A DNA stretch of 64,000 nt from positions 372,001-436,000 of the forward strand of contig NZ_JAAAWP010000002.1 in the NCBI RefSeq assembly GCF_010500915.1. Reading direction: 5' to 3'. Below, one piece after another: positions 47,583 through 56,793 of this stretch. A program made the position numbers and the translations under genes. Numbering within the stretch: the stretch's first letter is position 1; the number at the start of each line of letters is the position of its first letter. The DNA comes from Alteromonas hispanica. Its GTDB lineage: Bacteria > Pseudomonadota > Gammaproteobacteria > Enterobacterales > Alteromonadaceae. The notes under the pieces were generated by a model. The model made no database searches. It was given only the letters and a program-made list of their open reading frames with translations, and was not told the DNA's origin.

Positions 47583-48634
47583 GCTCGTCTCCCTGCTCGT
47601 TTCATGTGAGAGGATTCATGCGCTGACTCCACAGATTTGTTAGTCATACGTTTAAGAGTTGTGCTGATGAAAACAATGACAATCCAAAGCATTGAACCTA
47701 TCAAGGCAAATGCTAGGGGGTAATAGAATAAGGCCGTAAGCGGACGCATTTTGCGAGTCTCGCCTTGTATGGGCTCTAAATCATCCAGTTGCTGGTAGAT
47801 GGCGTTGAGCTCTTCAGCATTGCGTGCACGAAAATATTGCCCCCCAGTAGAGCTCGCAATATCTGAAAGCATGGTTTCATCTAGCTCTTGCGATGGATTT
47901 ATTTGTCTACTGCCAAAGAAGCTTTGGATGAGCATTTTGTCGGCGCCAACACCGATAGTATAAATTTTAACATTTTTACTTATGGCCAACTCTTTGGCTT
48001 GCTCAGGCGTAATATTGCCTGCAGTGTTTTGGCCGTCGGTAAGAAGAATTAATACGTTGTTGGATTCATCTCTAGCGTCGAATCGTTTTACCGCCAATCC
48101 AATGGCATCACCAATGGCGGTTTGTTCACCAACAAGACCAATTACTGCCTCACTAAGCAATGTTGAAACAGTTTCACGGTCGTACGTTAATGGGGCTTGC
48201 ACATAGGCGGTGTCGGCAAATAATATCAGCCCCAGCCTGTCGCCTACGCGCCGCTGAATAAAGTCATAAACTACCGACTTCGTCATAGTGAGTCGGTTAA
48301 CTTGACGGCCATTGAGCTGCATATCATCAATTTTCATACTGCCTGAAAGATCAACTGCAAGCATCATTTCTCGACCTTCGTTAGGAATGCTAACCGGTTC
48401 GCCCAACCACTGTGGCTGTGCGGCAGCGGTGACTAATGCTAGCCAAATAATAGTGGCAGCAACTAATGCTGTTTTACTTTTATTCGCGATAATTTCATCA
48501 CTGTGCTGTTGCGGACGAAGTTTTGGAACGCGTAACGCGGCGCTTGCAGCCTCGGGAAATTTGGGAAATAGAAATCTCACTACCAATGGCAAAGGCAGCG
48601 CTAAAAATGCCCACCACCAATTAAAATCAAGCAT
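47579..48634 (-). CDS. batA: BatA-like VWA-domain membrane protein
   Basis: A 351-residue protein. Two N-terminal membrane helices (FNWWWAFLALPLPLVVRFLF and ALVAATIIWLALVTAAA) precede a von Willebrand A domain with MIDAS motif DLSGS (LAVDLSGSMK near residue 95) and the later T and D metal-site positions (ILLTDGQNTAG). A C-terminal helix (ALFYYPLAFALIGSMLWIVIVF) anchors it. It overlaps the DUF4381 stop by one base and batB by four. With BatB it gives two VWA proteins side by side, a common Bat layout. Confidence 0.9.
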   Translation of the reverse strand: MLDFNWWWAFLALPLPLVVRFLFPKFPEAASAALRVPKLRPQQHSDEIIANKSKTALVAATIIWLALVTAAAQPQWLGEPVSIPNEGREMMLAVDLSGSMKIDDMQLNGRQVNRLTMTKSVVYDFIQRRVGDRLGLILFADTAYVQAPLTYDRETVSTLLSEAVIGLVGEQTAIGDAIGLAVKRFDARDESNNVLILLTDGQNTAGNITPEQAKELAISKNVKIYTIGVGADKMLIQSFFGSRQINPSQELDETMLSDIASSTGGQYFRARNAEELNAIYQQLDDLEPIQGETRKMRPLTALFYYPLAFALIGSMLWIVIVFISTTLKRMTNKSVESAHESSHMKRAGRRA

Positions 48635-49308
48635 TATTCCGATGCCTCTATAAACGTTGTTGCCTGTTTATCTTTATTAAACGCAGCGTGTTTAATCCAT
48701 GTCTTTACCGCTTTTTGGCAGGTCGTGAAATCGCCAGAGTTTTCCTTATTGGAGTAGAGATTGGCGTTTAGAATACTTAGACCCTCTTCAATTTCTTGCT
48801 GCTTTCGCGGACAGTTTGCCAACAAAAATGCATGCCACTGAGTTCCGTGCAAACCGGCTACGGCCTCATGCTCAAAGTATGTAAGCGCAGTTCGTTTAAG
48901 CAGTGCGTTTAGCTGCATAGCCCAATCGGGCGCCTGGTTTGAAACTAGGTCTACGTTTTTTAAAGCTATTTTACGTGCTTGGTTAAAAGCGACATGTCGT
49001 TTTATAACAACGAATAGCGTCACCAACACGCCCGTAATAATAAAAAGTAACGCCCACCACCCCCAGTCTAACGGCCACAGGTGTACATCGGTTGGCGTGT
49101 GTATATCTCTTAGTTGCGCAAGCGGGTCCTGTTGAATTGCAGCGGGCTGCTGGGAAATCGCGTTCGGCTGCGAACCCGTCACCGACGATAGTTCAGGAAG
49201 TGCTGGCGGCTCAATGCTAGGTACTGGCTGCGGTGGCAACTCTTGAGCCGACGTACCAGTTAATGTCGAATTATCCTGTGTCGAATTAGCCTGTGAAGAT
49301 GACAACAT
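48634..49308 (-). CDS. DUF4381 family membrane protein
   Basis: A 224-residue protein with one membrane helix at about 81-103 (WPLDWGWWALLFIITGVLVTLFVVI). A Pro/Gln/Ser-rich outer segment precedes the helix, and a cytoplasmic part with AINA-like LLKRTALTYFEHEAVAGLHGTQWHAFL follows. It matches DUF4381 proteins that stand between DUF58 and BatA genes in gammaproteobacterial moxR operons. The function is unknown. It shares single bases with both neighbours. Confidence 0.85.
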   Translation of the reverse strand: MLSSSQANSTQDNSTLTGTSAQELPPQPVPSIEPPALPELSSVTGSQPNAISQQPAAIQQDPLAQLRDIHTPTDVHLWPLDWGWWALLFIITGVLVTLFVVIKRHVAFNQARKIALKNVDLVSNQAPDWAMQLNALLKRTALTYFEHEAVAGLHGTQWHAFLLANCPRKQQEIEEGLSILNANLYSNKENSGDFTTCQKAVKTWIKHAAFNKDKQATTFIEASE

Positions 49309-50270
49309 TATACTCGCTCTCTTTGCATACTTTGAAGCTGCTCGTCTAGCGGGAAAGCACTTGATACGTGATAGCGCGAAATATTCATTTTTTTCAGCGT
49401 TTGGCTTATTACCGAGTTTTGTTCCTCACGCCACCGACGATAACTCTGCGTCTCCTTACTATCACCAAGTACCCAACGCTGTTTCACTTCTCCATCTGAA
49501 ACACTAACGCTCTGCAATGACCCCGTTTCTGGCAGGGAGTGCTCAAAGGGATCATCAACAACAATTGCTCTCACTTCACAGTGGCGTGTAAGGTGGCTAA
49601 GATGTTGCTCTGCCGCAGTACTTAAATTTTGAAAGTCAGAGACCAGGTAAACCAAGCTCCCGGGTTTCGCCAATCTGCGTGCTCTAGCACAGGCATCTGC
49701 GAATGACTGTTGATCTCGAGCACTATTGGGTTCTTCTTCTGTGGCATTTTTGTTTAACGCTACCAGTTCGTGGCAAACGTGCAGCACCGCTTTTTTCCTG
49801 CTAAGCGGTTTAACTTCTTTATGTTCACTTTGGTTGAAAACCAATGCTCCTACTTTGTCACCCCGGGCAGCAGCTGACCAACTTATTAAAGAGGAGATAT
49901 GAGCAGCCTGCACCGCTTTTGTAAGCAGCTGAGTACCGAAACTCATAGAGGGTAGATAGTCACAGAATATAAATACTGGGCGCTCTCTTTCTTCTCGATA
50001 TATTTTGGTATGCGTTTTCCCCGTCCTTGCAGTAACGCGCCAATCAATAGCTCGAATATCATCGCCAGCCTGATAATGACGGGCCTCGTCGAATTCCATT
50101 CCTCTACCTTTGTGCTTAGTGAGGTAACTACCCGCTAAGCGAGCTTGAGGCGTTCTTTTAGGCGTCAAATTGACTAACTTGGACAACTGCTGATAGCGCA
50201 ATAACTCCGCTGTAGTGAGCACTACGCCATTGCTTTTCAACTTTTCAAGTTGTGAGTGAATATCTGTCAT
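49308..50270 (-). CDS. DUF58 domain protein (VWA-like)
   Basis: A 320-residue cytoplasmic protein. The DUF58 signature is clear: GRGMEFDEARHYQAGDDIRAIDWRVTARTGKTHTKIYREER (residues of about 60-100 in segments). The VWA-like core follows, but its metal motif reads DYLPSMSFG instead of the usual D-x-S-x-S, so metal binding may be weak or absent. It lies three bases after moxR and overlaps the next gene by one base. It may act as an adaptor for MoxR. Confidence 0.87.
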   Translation of the reverse strand: MTDIHSQLEKLKSNGVVLTTAELLRYQQLSKLVNLTPKRTPQARLAGSYLTKHKGRGMEFDEARHYQAGDDIRAIDWRVTARTGKTHTKIYREERERPVFIFCDYLPSMSFGTQLLTKAVQAAHISSLISWSAAARGDKVGALVFNQSEHKEVKPLSRKKAVLHVCHELVALNKNATEEEPNSARDQQSFADACARARRLAKPGSLVYLVSDFQNLSTAAEQHLSHLTRHCEVRAIVVDDPFEHSLPETGSLQSVSVSDGEVKQRWVLGDSKETQSYRRWREEQNSVISQTLKKMNISRYHVSSAFPLDEQLQSMQRERV

Positions 50271-50273
50271 ATA

Positions 50274-51230
50274 TTATGGTACAGCGACAGTAGCAACAAT
50301 CTTATCCAATACATCATTCACAGTTACACCTTCAGCCTCAGCTTGATAGGAGAGTATGATACGGTGTCTGAGTACATTATGCGCAACCGCCTGAATATCA
50401 TCAGGTCCTACAAAATCTCGACCACTTAGCCAAGCGTGAGCACGAGCACATCTGTCAAGACCAATGGTCGCCCTAGGGCTTGTTCCCATTGCTATCCATT
50501 GAGCAAGCTCGCTGTCAAAAAGCGCAGGTTTTCGGGTTGCCATAATTAATTGAACTAAGTAGTTTTCCAACTCTGGTGCCATGTATAAAGAGAGCGCTTC
50601 TTTGCGAGAAAGAAATATATCATTTTGGCTAAGCGTTGGGGGCGTCACCGGAGGCTGCTCCAGTGCTTCACCTCGAGTTAGTCGCAATATATCAAGCTCG
50701 GTGTCGGCATCTGGGTAGTCGATGTCTACATGCATTAAAAATCGATCGAGCTGCGCTTCAGGTAAAGGATACGTGCCCTCTTGTTCTAAAGGGTTCTGCG
50801 TAGCCATAACGAGAAATAACGGAGGAAGGGGATAAGTTTTACTACCTACGGTTATCTGTCGCTCTGCCATGGCCTCTAGCAATGCTGATTGTACTTTAGC
50901 AGGTGCTCGGTTTATCTCATCAGCAAGTACTAAATTGTGAAAAAGCGGACCTTTCTGAAAGACAAACTCTCCCGTCTCAGGGCGGTAAATATCAGTTCCC
51001 GTCAAGTCGGCAGGCAGTAAGTCTGGAGTAAACTGAACACGGTGGAAATCTCCATCAACTCCATTAGCAAGCGCGTTGATTGCCCGAGTTTTAGCAAGCC
51101 CCGGCGGTCCCTCAACCAATAAATGTCCATCGGCAAGTAGCGCGATTAAAATGCTTTTCGTCAATGCATGTTGACCAATAATTTGTTGGTCTAGATAAGC
51201 ATGTAATTGTTTGAATTGCTCTGCTGCCAT
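50274..51230 (-). CDS. moxR: MoxR-family AAA+ ATPase
   Basis: A 318-residue AAA+ protein. Walker A is GPPGLAKT near residues 40-47, Walker B is LADEINRA near 101, and MATQNPLEQEGTYPLPEAQLDRF near 140-162 is the MoxR hallmark. MoxR ATPases are thought to help metal insertion or assembly for VWA proteins. The three VWA-type proteins downstream fit that idea. It is the first gene of the six-gene operon moxR-DUF58-DUF4381-batA-batB-batD. A 413-base region separates it from the divergent fadIJ. Confidence 0.93.
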   Translation of the reverse strand: MAAEQFKQLHAYLDQQIIGQHALTKSILIALLADGHLLVEGPPGLAKTRAINALANGVDGDFHRVQFTPDLLPADLTGTDIYRPETGEFVFQKGPLFHNLVLADEINRAPAKVQSALLEAMAERQITVGSKTYPLPPLFLVMATQNPLEQEGTYPLPEAQLDRFLMHVDIDYPDADTELDILRLTRGEALEQPPVTPPTLSQNDIFLSRKEALSLYMAPELENYLVQLIMATRKPALFDSELAQWIAMGTSPRATIGLDRCARAHAWLSGRDFVGPDDIQAVAHNVLRHRIILSYQAEAEGVTVNDVLDKIVATVAVP

Positions 51231-51643
51231 AATGCAATGATTCCACGTAAATTCTAGTTGTTAGGATGTGTTGGTGTCATGTCGAAGATGAAACTACCTT
51301 TTCAATCATCATTGAATGAAGATGCGAGTTACACAAAAAACGGAATATGTTCCAAATTGCCATCCACAATGACACAAAACAGACTATGTTTCTCATATAA
51401 GGTTCATTTTCCGTTTCTTCAAGTATCCAAGTTGAACGAAAATATGAGTAAAAGTGCACAGAGCAAACAGTGAGCTGCCGCTTTCTCTCAACGTTTGGCG
51501 ATGCTGTTTGGCGTATAAACCTTATTCTGGTCTCATTATTTGCTATTTTGTTCATAGTTTGTAAAAATCAGTGTTATTACAGGTCAGACCACTTGTGGAG
51601 GGTGTAGATAACACTTGCACAGGGTCACTAATTTAGGTGCATT
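51231..51643. other. Divergent promoter region between moxR and fadI
   Basis: About 410 bases with no supported gene. A 92-codon minus-strand frame at 51277-51555 has no family resemblance or ribosome site and is not called. The region must contain the moxR operon promoter on the left and the fadIJ promoter on the right. A FadR-type palindrome lies at 51579-51595. Confidence 0.55.
51579..51595 (+). promoter_or_regulatory. FadR-type operator upstream of fadI
   Basis: ACAGGTCAGACCACTTG contains the FadR core GGTCNGACC without mismatch. The outer arms match less well. It lies 48 bases before the fadI start codon, where binding would block transcription. FadR represses fad genes until long-chain acyl-CoA is present, so fadIJ would be induced by fatty acids. 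Confidence 0.6.
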
Positions 51644-52954
51644 ATGTCTACAAAACAATCAGTTACTACCCGAGAGGGTGATCGCATCGCCATTGTCGCG
51701 GGGTTGCGTACTCCGTTTGCTAAAATGGCGACATATTTTCACGGCGTACCTGCTGTTGATTTAGGAAAGATGGTAGTTAACGAGCTTCTTGTTCGTCATG
51801 GCATTCAAAAAGAATGGGTCGATCAAGTGGTTTATGGCCAAGTAGTTCAAATGCCAGAAGCACCGAATATTGCTCGTGAAATTGTCTTAGGTACTGGAAT
51901 GAACGTCCATACTGATGCATACAGTGTGTCAAGAGCTTGTGCAACCAGTTTCCAATCAACGGTTAACATTGCTGAAAGTATGATGGCTGGACACGTACAA
52001 GTAGGTATTGCTGGTGGAGCTGATTCTACCTCTGTGTCACCGATTGGTGTGTCTAAAAACTTGGCAAGAGCGCTAGTAGATTTGCAAAAAACCAAAACGC
52101 TTGGCCAGAAGTTTAATATTTTCAAACGCTTGGGCCTTAAAGATTTGGCGCCTGTGCCGCCTGCTGTTGCAGAATATTCAACAGGCCTGTCAATGGGGCA
52201 GACTGCAGAGCAAATGGCGAAGTCGCATCAAATCTCTCGCCAAGAACAAGATAAACTTGCCCATCGTTCGCACAGCTTTGCAGCGAAAAGTTGGGAAGAG
52301 GGTAAACTTTCAAATGAGGTTATGACTGCCTACGCTGAACCTTACAAGGGGGCTCTAGAGCGCGATAACAATGTGCGCTTTGACTCCAAGCTAGAAAGTT
52401 ACGCTAAGTTACGTCCTGTTTTTGATAAAAAATATGGCTCTGTTACTGCCGCAAATGCCACTCCGCTTACCGACGGCGCATCTGCTGTTATCATGATGAC
52501 AGAAAGCCGTGCCAAAGAGCTTGGCTACACGCCTTTAGGTTACATAAAAAGTTATGCTTTCTCGGCAATTGATGTATGGGAAGACATGTTAATGGGTCCA
52601 TCCTATGCTACGCCTTTAGCGTTAGATCGCGCCGGTATGACATTGAACGACTTAACCTTAATTGAAATGCACGAGGCATTTGCGGCGCAAACCCTTGCCA
52701 ACGTTAAAATGTTTGCAAGCGATAAATTTGCCAAAGAGAAGCTAGGACGCAGCAAAGCGACTGGCGAGATAGATATGGACAAATTTAATGTGATGGGAAG
52801 CTCTATTGCCTACGGACATCCATTCGCAGCAACGGGAACTCGTATGATTACGCAAATGCTTAACGAGCTAAATCGTCGTGGTGGCGGTAGCGGCCTGCTA
52901 ACCGCATGTGCAGCCGGTGGTTTAGGTGCAGCAATGATTGTGGAGACAGAATAA
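51644..52954 (+). CDS. fadI: 3-ketoacyl-CoA thiolase FadI
   Basis: A 436-residue thiolase, the beta subunit of the FadIJ trifunctional complex, which cleaves 3-ketoacyl-CoA to acetyl-CoA and a shortened acyl-CoA. The nucleophile is C99 in [10 protein letters not shown]. The His of MHEAFAAQ and the second Cys in the C-terminal CAAGGLGAA are in place, as is YGHPFAATG. Length equals that of E. coli FadI and is longer than FadA. FadJ follows one base after the stop. Regulation by FadR is suggested by the operator upstream. Confidence 0.95.
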   Translation: MSTKQSVTTREGDRIAIVAGLRTPFAKMATYFHGVPAVDLGKMVVNELLVRHGIQKEWVDQVVYGQVVQMPEAPNIAREIVLGTGMNVHTDAYSVSRACATSFQSTVNIAESMMAGHVQVGIAGGADSTSVSPIGVSKNLARALVDLQKTKTLGQKFNIFKRLGLKDLAPVPPAVAEYSTGLSMGQTAEQMAKSHQISRQEQDKLAHRSHSFAAKSWEEGKLSNEVMTAYAEPYKGALERDNNVRFDSKLESYAKLRPVFDKKYGSVTAANATPLTDGASAVIMMTESRAKELGYTPLGYIKSYAFSAIDVWEDMLMGPSYATPLALDRAGMTLNDLTLIEMHEAFAAQTLANVKMFASDKFAKEKLGRSKATGEIDMDKFNVMGSSIAYGHPFAATGTRMITQMLNELNRRGGGSGLLTACAAGGLGAAMIVETE

Positions 52955-52955
52955 T

Positions 52956-55127
52956 ATGAGCCAGGAAAATATGAGCGAAAGCACAGAAGTAAAAAATGAA
53001 GCAACGCCAACCACAGGCGCCTTTTCATTAACTAAACAGGACAACGGTGTTGCTATTCTAAGCATGGATGTTCCCGGTGAGAGCATGAACACGCTTAAAG
53101 CCGAATTTGGTGATGAAATAAGCGCTATGCTCGACGATATCGAGCAGGACAACAGTATTAAAGGTGTTGTTGTCATCAGTGGTAAAAGTAATTCTTTTGT
53201 AGCCGGTGCAGATATTTCAATGCTCGCTGCCTGTAAAACAGCTGAAGACGCAACAAAAATAGCAGCAGGTGGGCAAGCGGTTTTTGATAGAATCGAGAGT
53301 ATGAAAGCTACGTTTGTGGCGGCAATTCACGGTCCTGCTTTAGGCGGTGGATTAGAACTTGCCTTGGCGTGTCACTATCGTGTTTGTACTGATTCTTCAA
53401 AAACTCAAGTTGGCTTACCAGAGGTCCAATTGGGGTTATTACCTGGAAGCGGCGGTACTCAACGACTTCCTCGTTTAATTGGCATTCAACAAGCCATGAA
53501 GATGATGCTAACAGGTTCGCCTGCAAGAGCTAAACAGGCGAAGAAATATGGCATCGTTGATGATGTAGTGCCTGAAAGTGTGTTGCTCGATGTAGCGGAA
53601 CAATTTGCTTTAAAGCGTAAGCCAGAGCGTGAAGCGCCGCAAAAAGGGCTTATGAACAAAATGTTGGAGACCACAGGTCCAGGTCGCAACATAATGTTCA
53701 AGAAGGCGCGTGAGGCAACGTTTTCCAAAACCAAAGGTAATTACCCAGCACCAGGCTTCATTATCGATGTCATTGAAACGGGTATGACTGAAGGTATGAA
53801 AGCGGGGTTAAAAGCAGAAGCTGAGGCTTTTGGTAAGCTAGTTATGACCCCAGAGTCTTTCCAACTTCGCCAAATCTTCTTTGCTACTACAGAAATGAAA
53901 AAAGAAAATGGGGTAGAGGGCGTTACACCTGCAAAAGTGAACAAAGCGGGAGTGCTTGGCGGCGGCTTGATGGGGGGCGGTATTGCTTTCGTTACGTCGA
54001 CAAAAGCCGGTGTGCCAGTGCGTATTAAAGATGTTCGAGCTGAAGGAATCGCGAATGCGATGAAATATAGCTACGATATCTTGAATAAAAAGGTGAAGAA
54101 ACGCTTTATTCGCAATAGTGAGATGCAAAAGCAGCTTTCGTTGCTTACTGGCACACTAGATTACAGTGGTTATAAAGACATCGACATTGTGGTTGAGGCC
54201 GTGTTTGAAGACCTCGATCTCAAGCAAAAGATGGTTGCCGATATAGAAGAAAACTGTAAAGAGACAACTATCTTTGCTTCTAATACTTCGTCTATTCCTA
54301 TTACCCAGATAGCAGCCAAGGCCAAGCGACCTGAAAATGTCATCGGTTTACATTACTTCTCTCCGGTAGACAAAATGCCGCTTGCTGAAGTTATTGCACA
54401 TGAAACAACGTCGGACGAAGTAATTTCTTCTACGGTCGAGTTTGCTAAAAAGCAAGGAAAAACCCCTGTTGTTGTAAAAGACGGTGCGGGATTTTACGTG
54501 AATCGTATATTAGCGCCTTACATGAATGAAGCGGCCAACCTAATATTAGATGGCGAGCCGATTGAGCATATCGACAAATCACTCGTGAAATTTGGTTTTC
54601 CGGTGGGGCCAGTGAAACTGCTTGACGAAGTGGGCATTGATGTTGGCACTAAAATCATTCCCTTTTTAGTGGAAGCTTTTGGTGAACGTTTCACCGCGCC
54701 TTCAGCGTTTGATAAGGTGTTAGCAGACGGCCGTAAGGGTAAAAAGAACAAGAAGGGGTTCTACGACTACGAAGGTAAAAAGCCTGGTAAAGAAGTGGAT
54801 GAAAGCATTTATGAGTTACTTAGCCTTTCACCATCAAGTAAGTTGAGCGAAAAAGAGGTGGCTGAGCGCTGTGTTCTTATGATGCTTAACGAAGCTGCCC
54901 GATGCCTCGACGAAGGTGTTATTCGCAATGCCCGTGATGGCGACATTGGCGCTATTTTCGGTATTGGGTTCCCACCTTTCTTAGGCGGGCCTTTCCGCTA
55001 CATGGATACCCTTGGCATTAAACATGTGGTTTCACGACTACATCATTACTCTACGGCCGTAGGCGATAAATTTGAGCCTGCTGACGTATTGGAAAAAATG
55101 GCTGAAAGCGGAGAGTCTTTCTACTAA
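52956..55127 (+). CDS. fadJ: Fatty acid oxidation complex subunit alpha FadJ
   Basis: A 723-residue fusion of enoyl-CoA hydratase (about residues 20-205, oxyanion and catalytic segments HGPALGGGLELALACHYR and GLPEVQLGLLPGSGGTQRLPR), a 3-hydroxyacyl-CoA dehydrogenase with nucleotide-binding GVLGGGLMGGGIA near 332, and a C-terminal dehydrogenase dimer domain (HYFSPVDKMPLAEV, NRILAPYMNEA). It pairs with FadI. The start at 52956 (MSQENMSEST) lies one base after the fadI stop, with GGAG about twelve bases upstream. A TTG six codons earlier would overlap fadI and is less likely. The first 25 residues are poorly conserved. Confidence 0.95.
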   Translation: MSQENMSESTEVKNEATPTTGAFSLTKQDNGVAILSMDVPGESMNTLKAEFGDEISAMLDDIEQDNSIKGVVVISGKSNSFVAGADISMLAACKTAEDATKIAAGGQAVFDRIESMKATFVAAIHGPALGGGLELALACHYRVCTDSSKTQVGLPEVQLGLLPGSGGTQRLPRLIGIQQAMKMMLTGSPARAKQAKKYGIVDDVVPESVLLDVAEQFALKRKPEREAPQKGLMNKMLETTGPGRNIMFKKAREATFSKTKGNYPAPGFIIDVIETGMTEGMKAGLKAEAEAFGKLVMTPESFQLRQIFFATTEMKKENGVEGVTPAKVNKAGVLGGGLMGGGIAFVTSTKAGVPVRIKDVRAEGIANAMKYSYDILNKKVKKRFIRNSEMQKQLSLLTGTLDYSGYKDIDIVVEAVFEDLDLKQKMVADIEENCKETTIFASNTSSIPITQIAAKAKRPENVIGLHYFSPVDKMPLAEVIAHETTSDEVISSTVEFAKKQGKTPVVVKDGAGFYVNRILAPYMNEAANLILDGEPIEHIDKSLVKFGFPVGPVKLLDEVGIDVGTKIIPFLVEAFGERFTAPSAFDKVLADGRKGKKNKKGFYDYEGKKPGKEVDESIYELLSLSPSSKLSEKEVAERCVLMMLNEAARCLDEGVIRNARDGDIGAIFGIGFPPFLGGPFRYMDTLGIKHVVSRLHHYSTAVGDKFEPADVLEKMAESGESFY

Positions 55128-55149
55128 TACTCGCATAAGCTAATTTGAG

Positions 55150-55174
55150 AACCGGGCTTTCGCCCGGTTTTTTA
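55150..55174 (+). terminator. Terminator after fadJ
   Basis: Stem AACCGGGC / GCCCGGTT with a TTTC loop (about 55150-55169), followed by a T run. It lies 22 bases after the fadJ stop. Confidence 0.92.
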
Positions 55175-55183
55175 TTGGCTGAG

Positions 55184-55402
55184 TCAAGCCTTACTCTTCA
55201 CAAAGTTCCCATCGAGGCTTTTATAAAGGCCGTTGTAAAGAATAGTCAGTAGCGCCGCGGCAAAAAAATATTTTGATGTAAATATATAATCACCACGACT
55301 TATCGCGGTATAAAATACCATTCCCCAGCAGTAAAAAATATTAACTGCCAGAAGCACACGTTCAAAGCGTTGCAGTTTATGGAGGTCTTTAGTGAGTTGC
55401 AT
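55184..55402 (-). CDS. Small membrane protein (72 aa)
   Basis: A 72-residue protein with two hydrophobic helices (VLLAVNIFYCWGMVFYTAIS and YFFAAALLTILYNGLY) and a basic N-terminal part (MQLTKDLHKLQRFER). I do not recognise a family. The start at 55402 is chosen because AGGGG lies eight bases upstream. The ATG six codons earlier has no ribosome site. It is convergent with fadJ. Confidence 0.6.
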   Translation of the reverse strand: MQLTKDLHKLQRFERVLLAVNIFYCWGMVFYTAISRGDYIFTSKYFFAAALLTILYNGLYKSLDGNFVKSKA

Positions 55403-55914
55403 CGTAAACCCCTGAGTCATTTGTTAAAAAAAGCTGGAAATCAGCGGCTACTTGCAGTGAACCTATGTGCCTAAATAACCAAACCTCCCCAACCAACATT
55501 GCTCCTGACGGGCTTTTCAAAATTAAATAAATAGCACATGGTAACTGTCTGCAAGTTCAAAAATTTCATATAACGGAATTTAAAAAAGCTTTTCTTAGCA
55601 AAACTCACTTATAACCTTTACATCATTTTTTGACGTTGTGTGTTTACTCAGAGAGGATGGGGCGCCATTACTCATCACCGGAGCTTGCTAAACTTAAACT
55701 ACGTGTTGCCCCGCGTTATCAAAATGTTGAATGTTGAGAATTCGTCGATTTTCAATCAAATTTGTGCGTTTTAGCTGGTTTATTAGTCAGTTTTTAGTAG
55801 AATCGCCACGCCTGTTTTTGTGCTAGTCAAAATGTTGACGTCGTGCTTTTCAAACAAGCAATTATTAAAACAGCCTATGTTGTATTCTGAATTTTAGTTT
55901 CTTGGAGACGTGTT
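55403..55914. other. Intergenic region between two small membrane-protein genes
   Basis: About 510 bases with no reading frame worth calling. The element CAAAATGTTGA occurs twice, near 55719 and 55828. The region is AT-rich and must contain promoters for the small gene on each side. I see no tRNA, stable-RNA fold or mobile element in it. Confidence 0.5.
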
Positions 55915-56112
55915 TTGTTGTCACTTATATTCTTAAGCGTAATATTTAGTGTTTATTTTTATGTTGAGGCGTTTAAGTGGGGAATGAATGCAAAACGGTG
56001 GGCAGCAGCTGGGTTAATCTTCGGACCTATAATACTCCCCATGTTCTCAATTTCGCGACATATGCATTGGCGCAATGCTGTAGGGTTTAATAATCTTTTC
56101 ATCGCGGCCTGA
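55915..56112 (+). CDS. Small membrane protein (65 aa)
   Basis: A 65-residue reading frame with two hydrophobic helices (LSLIFLSVIFSVYFYVEAF and WAAAGLIFGPIILPMFSI), ending in a polar tail (SRHMHWRNAVGFNNLFIAA). It starts with TTG (55915 or 55918), and GGAG lies seven bases upstream of the first. The internal pattern KWGMNAKRWAAAGLIFGP resembles the membrane hairpin of short unknown proteins with a 'GLIFGP' turn. The function is unknown. Confidence 0.55.
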   Translation: MLSLIFLSVIFSVYFYVEAFKWGMNAKRWAAAGLIFGPIILPMFSISRHMHWRNAVGFNNLFIAA

Positions 56113-56271
56113 ACGCCCTGTAACGGCCTGTCCCCCCTGCAACGGCAGCCCCCTAATTGCGAACCTTAATATCGGAAAGCAAGTGCCATCTATTGCAGCT
56201 TTGCGTCAGTAGCCACGTTGATTAACAGTAGTCTTGCTTAGATACTTGAAGGTTGTGTAAAAGACAGACAT

Positions 56272-56299
56272 AAAAAAAGAGAGCTAGGCTCTCTTTTTT
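56272..56299. terminator. Bidirectional terminator hairpin
   Basis: A 12-base-pair stem AAAAAAGAGAGC / GCTCTCTTTTTT with a TAG loop (56273-56299). T tracts on both strands let it end both the minus-strand small-peptide gene (18 bases after its stop) and any plus-strand message. Confidence 0.88.
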
Positions 56300-56317
56300 G
56301 GGTCTGATAATATGATT

Positions 56318-56488
56318 TTATAAACCTATACCCATGCCGTTGCCACCTGTGCGAGGCTTTGGTATGTAGTTCGTTTCAGTAGCCACTTCTTTCTGCGACT
56401 CTGGGGCTTGTTTAGCGCCTTCTTGCTTGTCGGCAGCAACTGGAGTGGCGGTAGATAGTACTAGTGCAACTGCGTACTCTTTTAACAT
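56318..56488 (-). CDS. Small probably exported peptide (56 aa)
   Basis: A 56-residue product with a hydrophobic N-terminal segment (MLKEYAVALVLSTATPVAA-D), which reads like a short signal peptide. A charged middle (DKQEGAKQAPESQKEVATE) and a Gly-rich end (GGNGMGIGL) follow. The start at 56488 has GAGGA about nine bases upstream. A longer frame from 56557 lacks that and has a poor N-terminus. A strong terminator follows immediately, which supports a real gene. No family is recognised, and the mature peptide would be about 37 residues. Confidence 0.6.
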   Translation of the reverse strand: MLKEYAVALVLSTATPVAADKQEGAKQAPESQKEVATETNYIPKPRTGGNGMGIGL

Positions 56489-56793
56489 GTCTTTTTCCTC
56501 TGATTTTATTTTTTTAAACGAACAAACAAAGTCGATGTTATTTTTTATTGTCGACACTTTTATCTATAGCTAAAGTTATGCCAACTTAAGAAAGCATATA
56601 TAAATCAGATGTTTATTGTTTTTGTGGTGGTTTTTTGACGGTTTTTTTAACCAAAAGTCTAATAAACTTTTGCCTAATGGGCGAAGTGATGCCGGGTATA
56701 AAATAGAAGGGGGCAGGCAATCGCCTACCCGAGAAGAGAAAGATAAATTTAATGGTTATGAAAGTAGCTAAAGAAAGTTGCAACCTTAGTTAC

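Noticed and set aside
51277..51555. 92-codon minus-strand frame between moxR and fadI
   Set aside because: It has no recognisable features or ribosome site and occupies a divergent promoter region.
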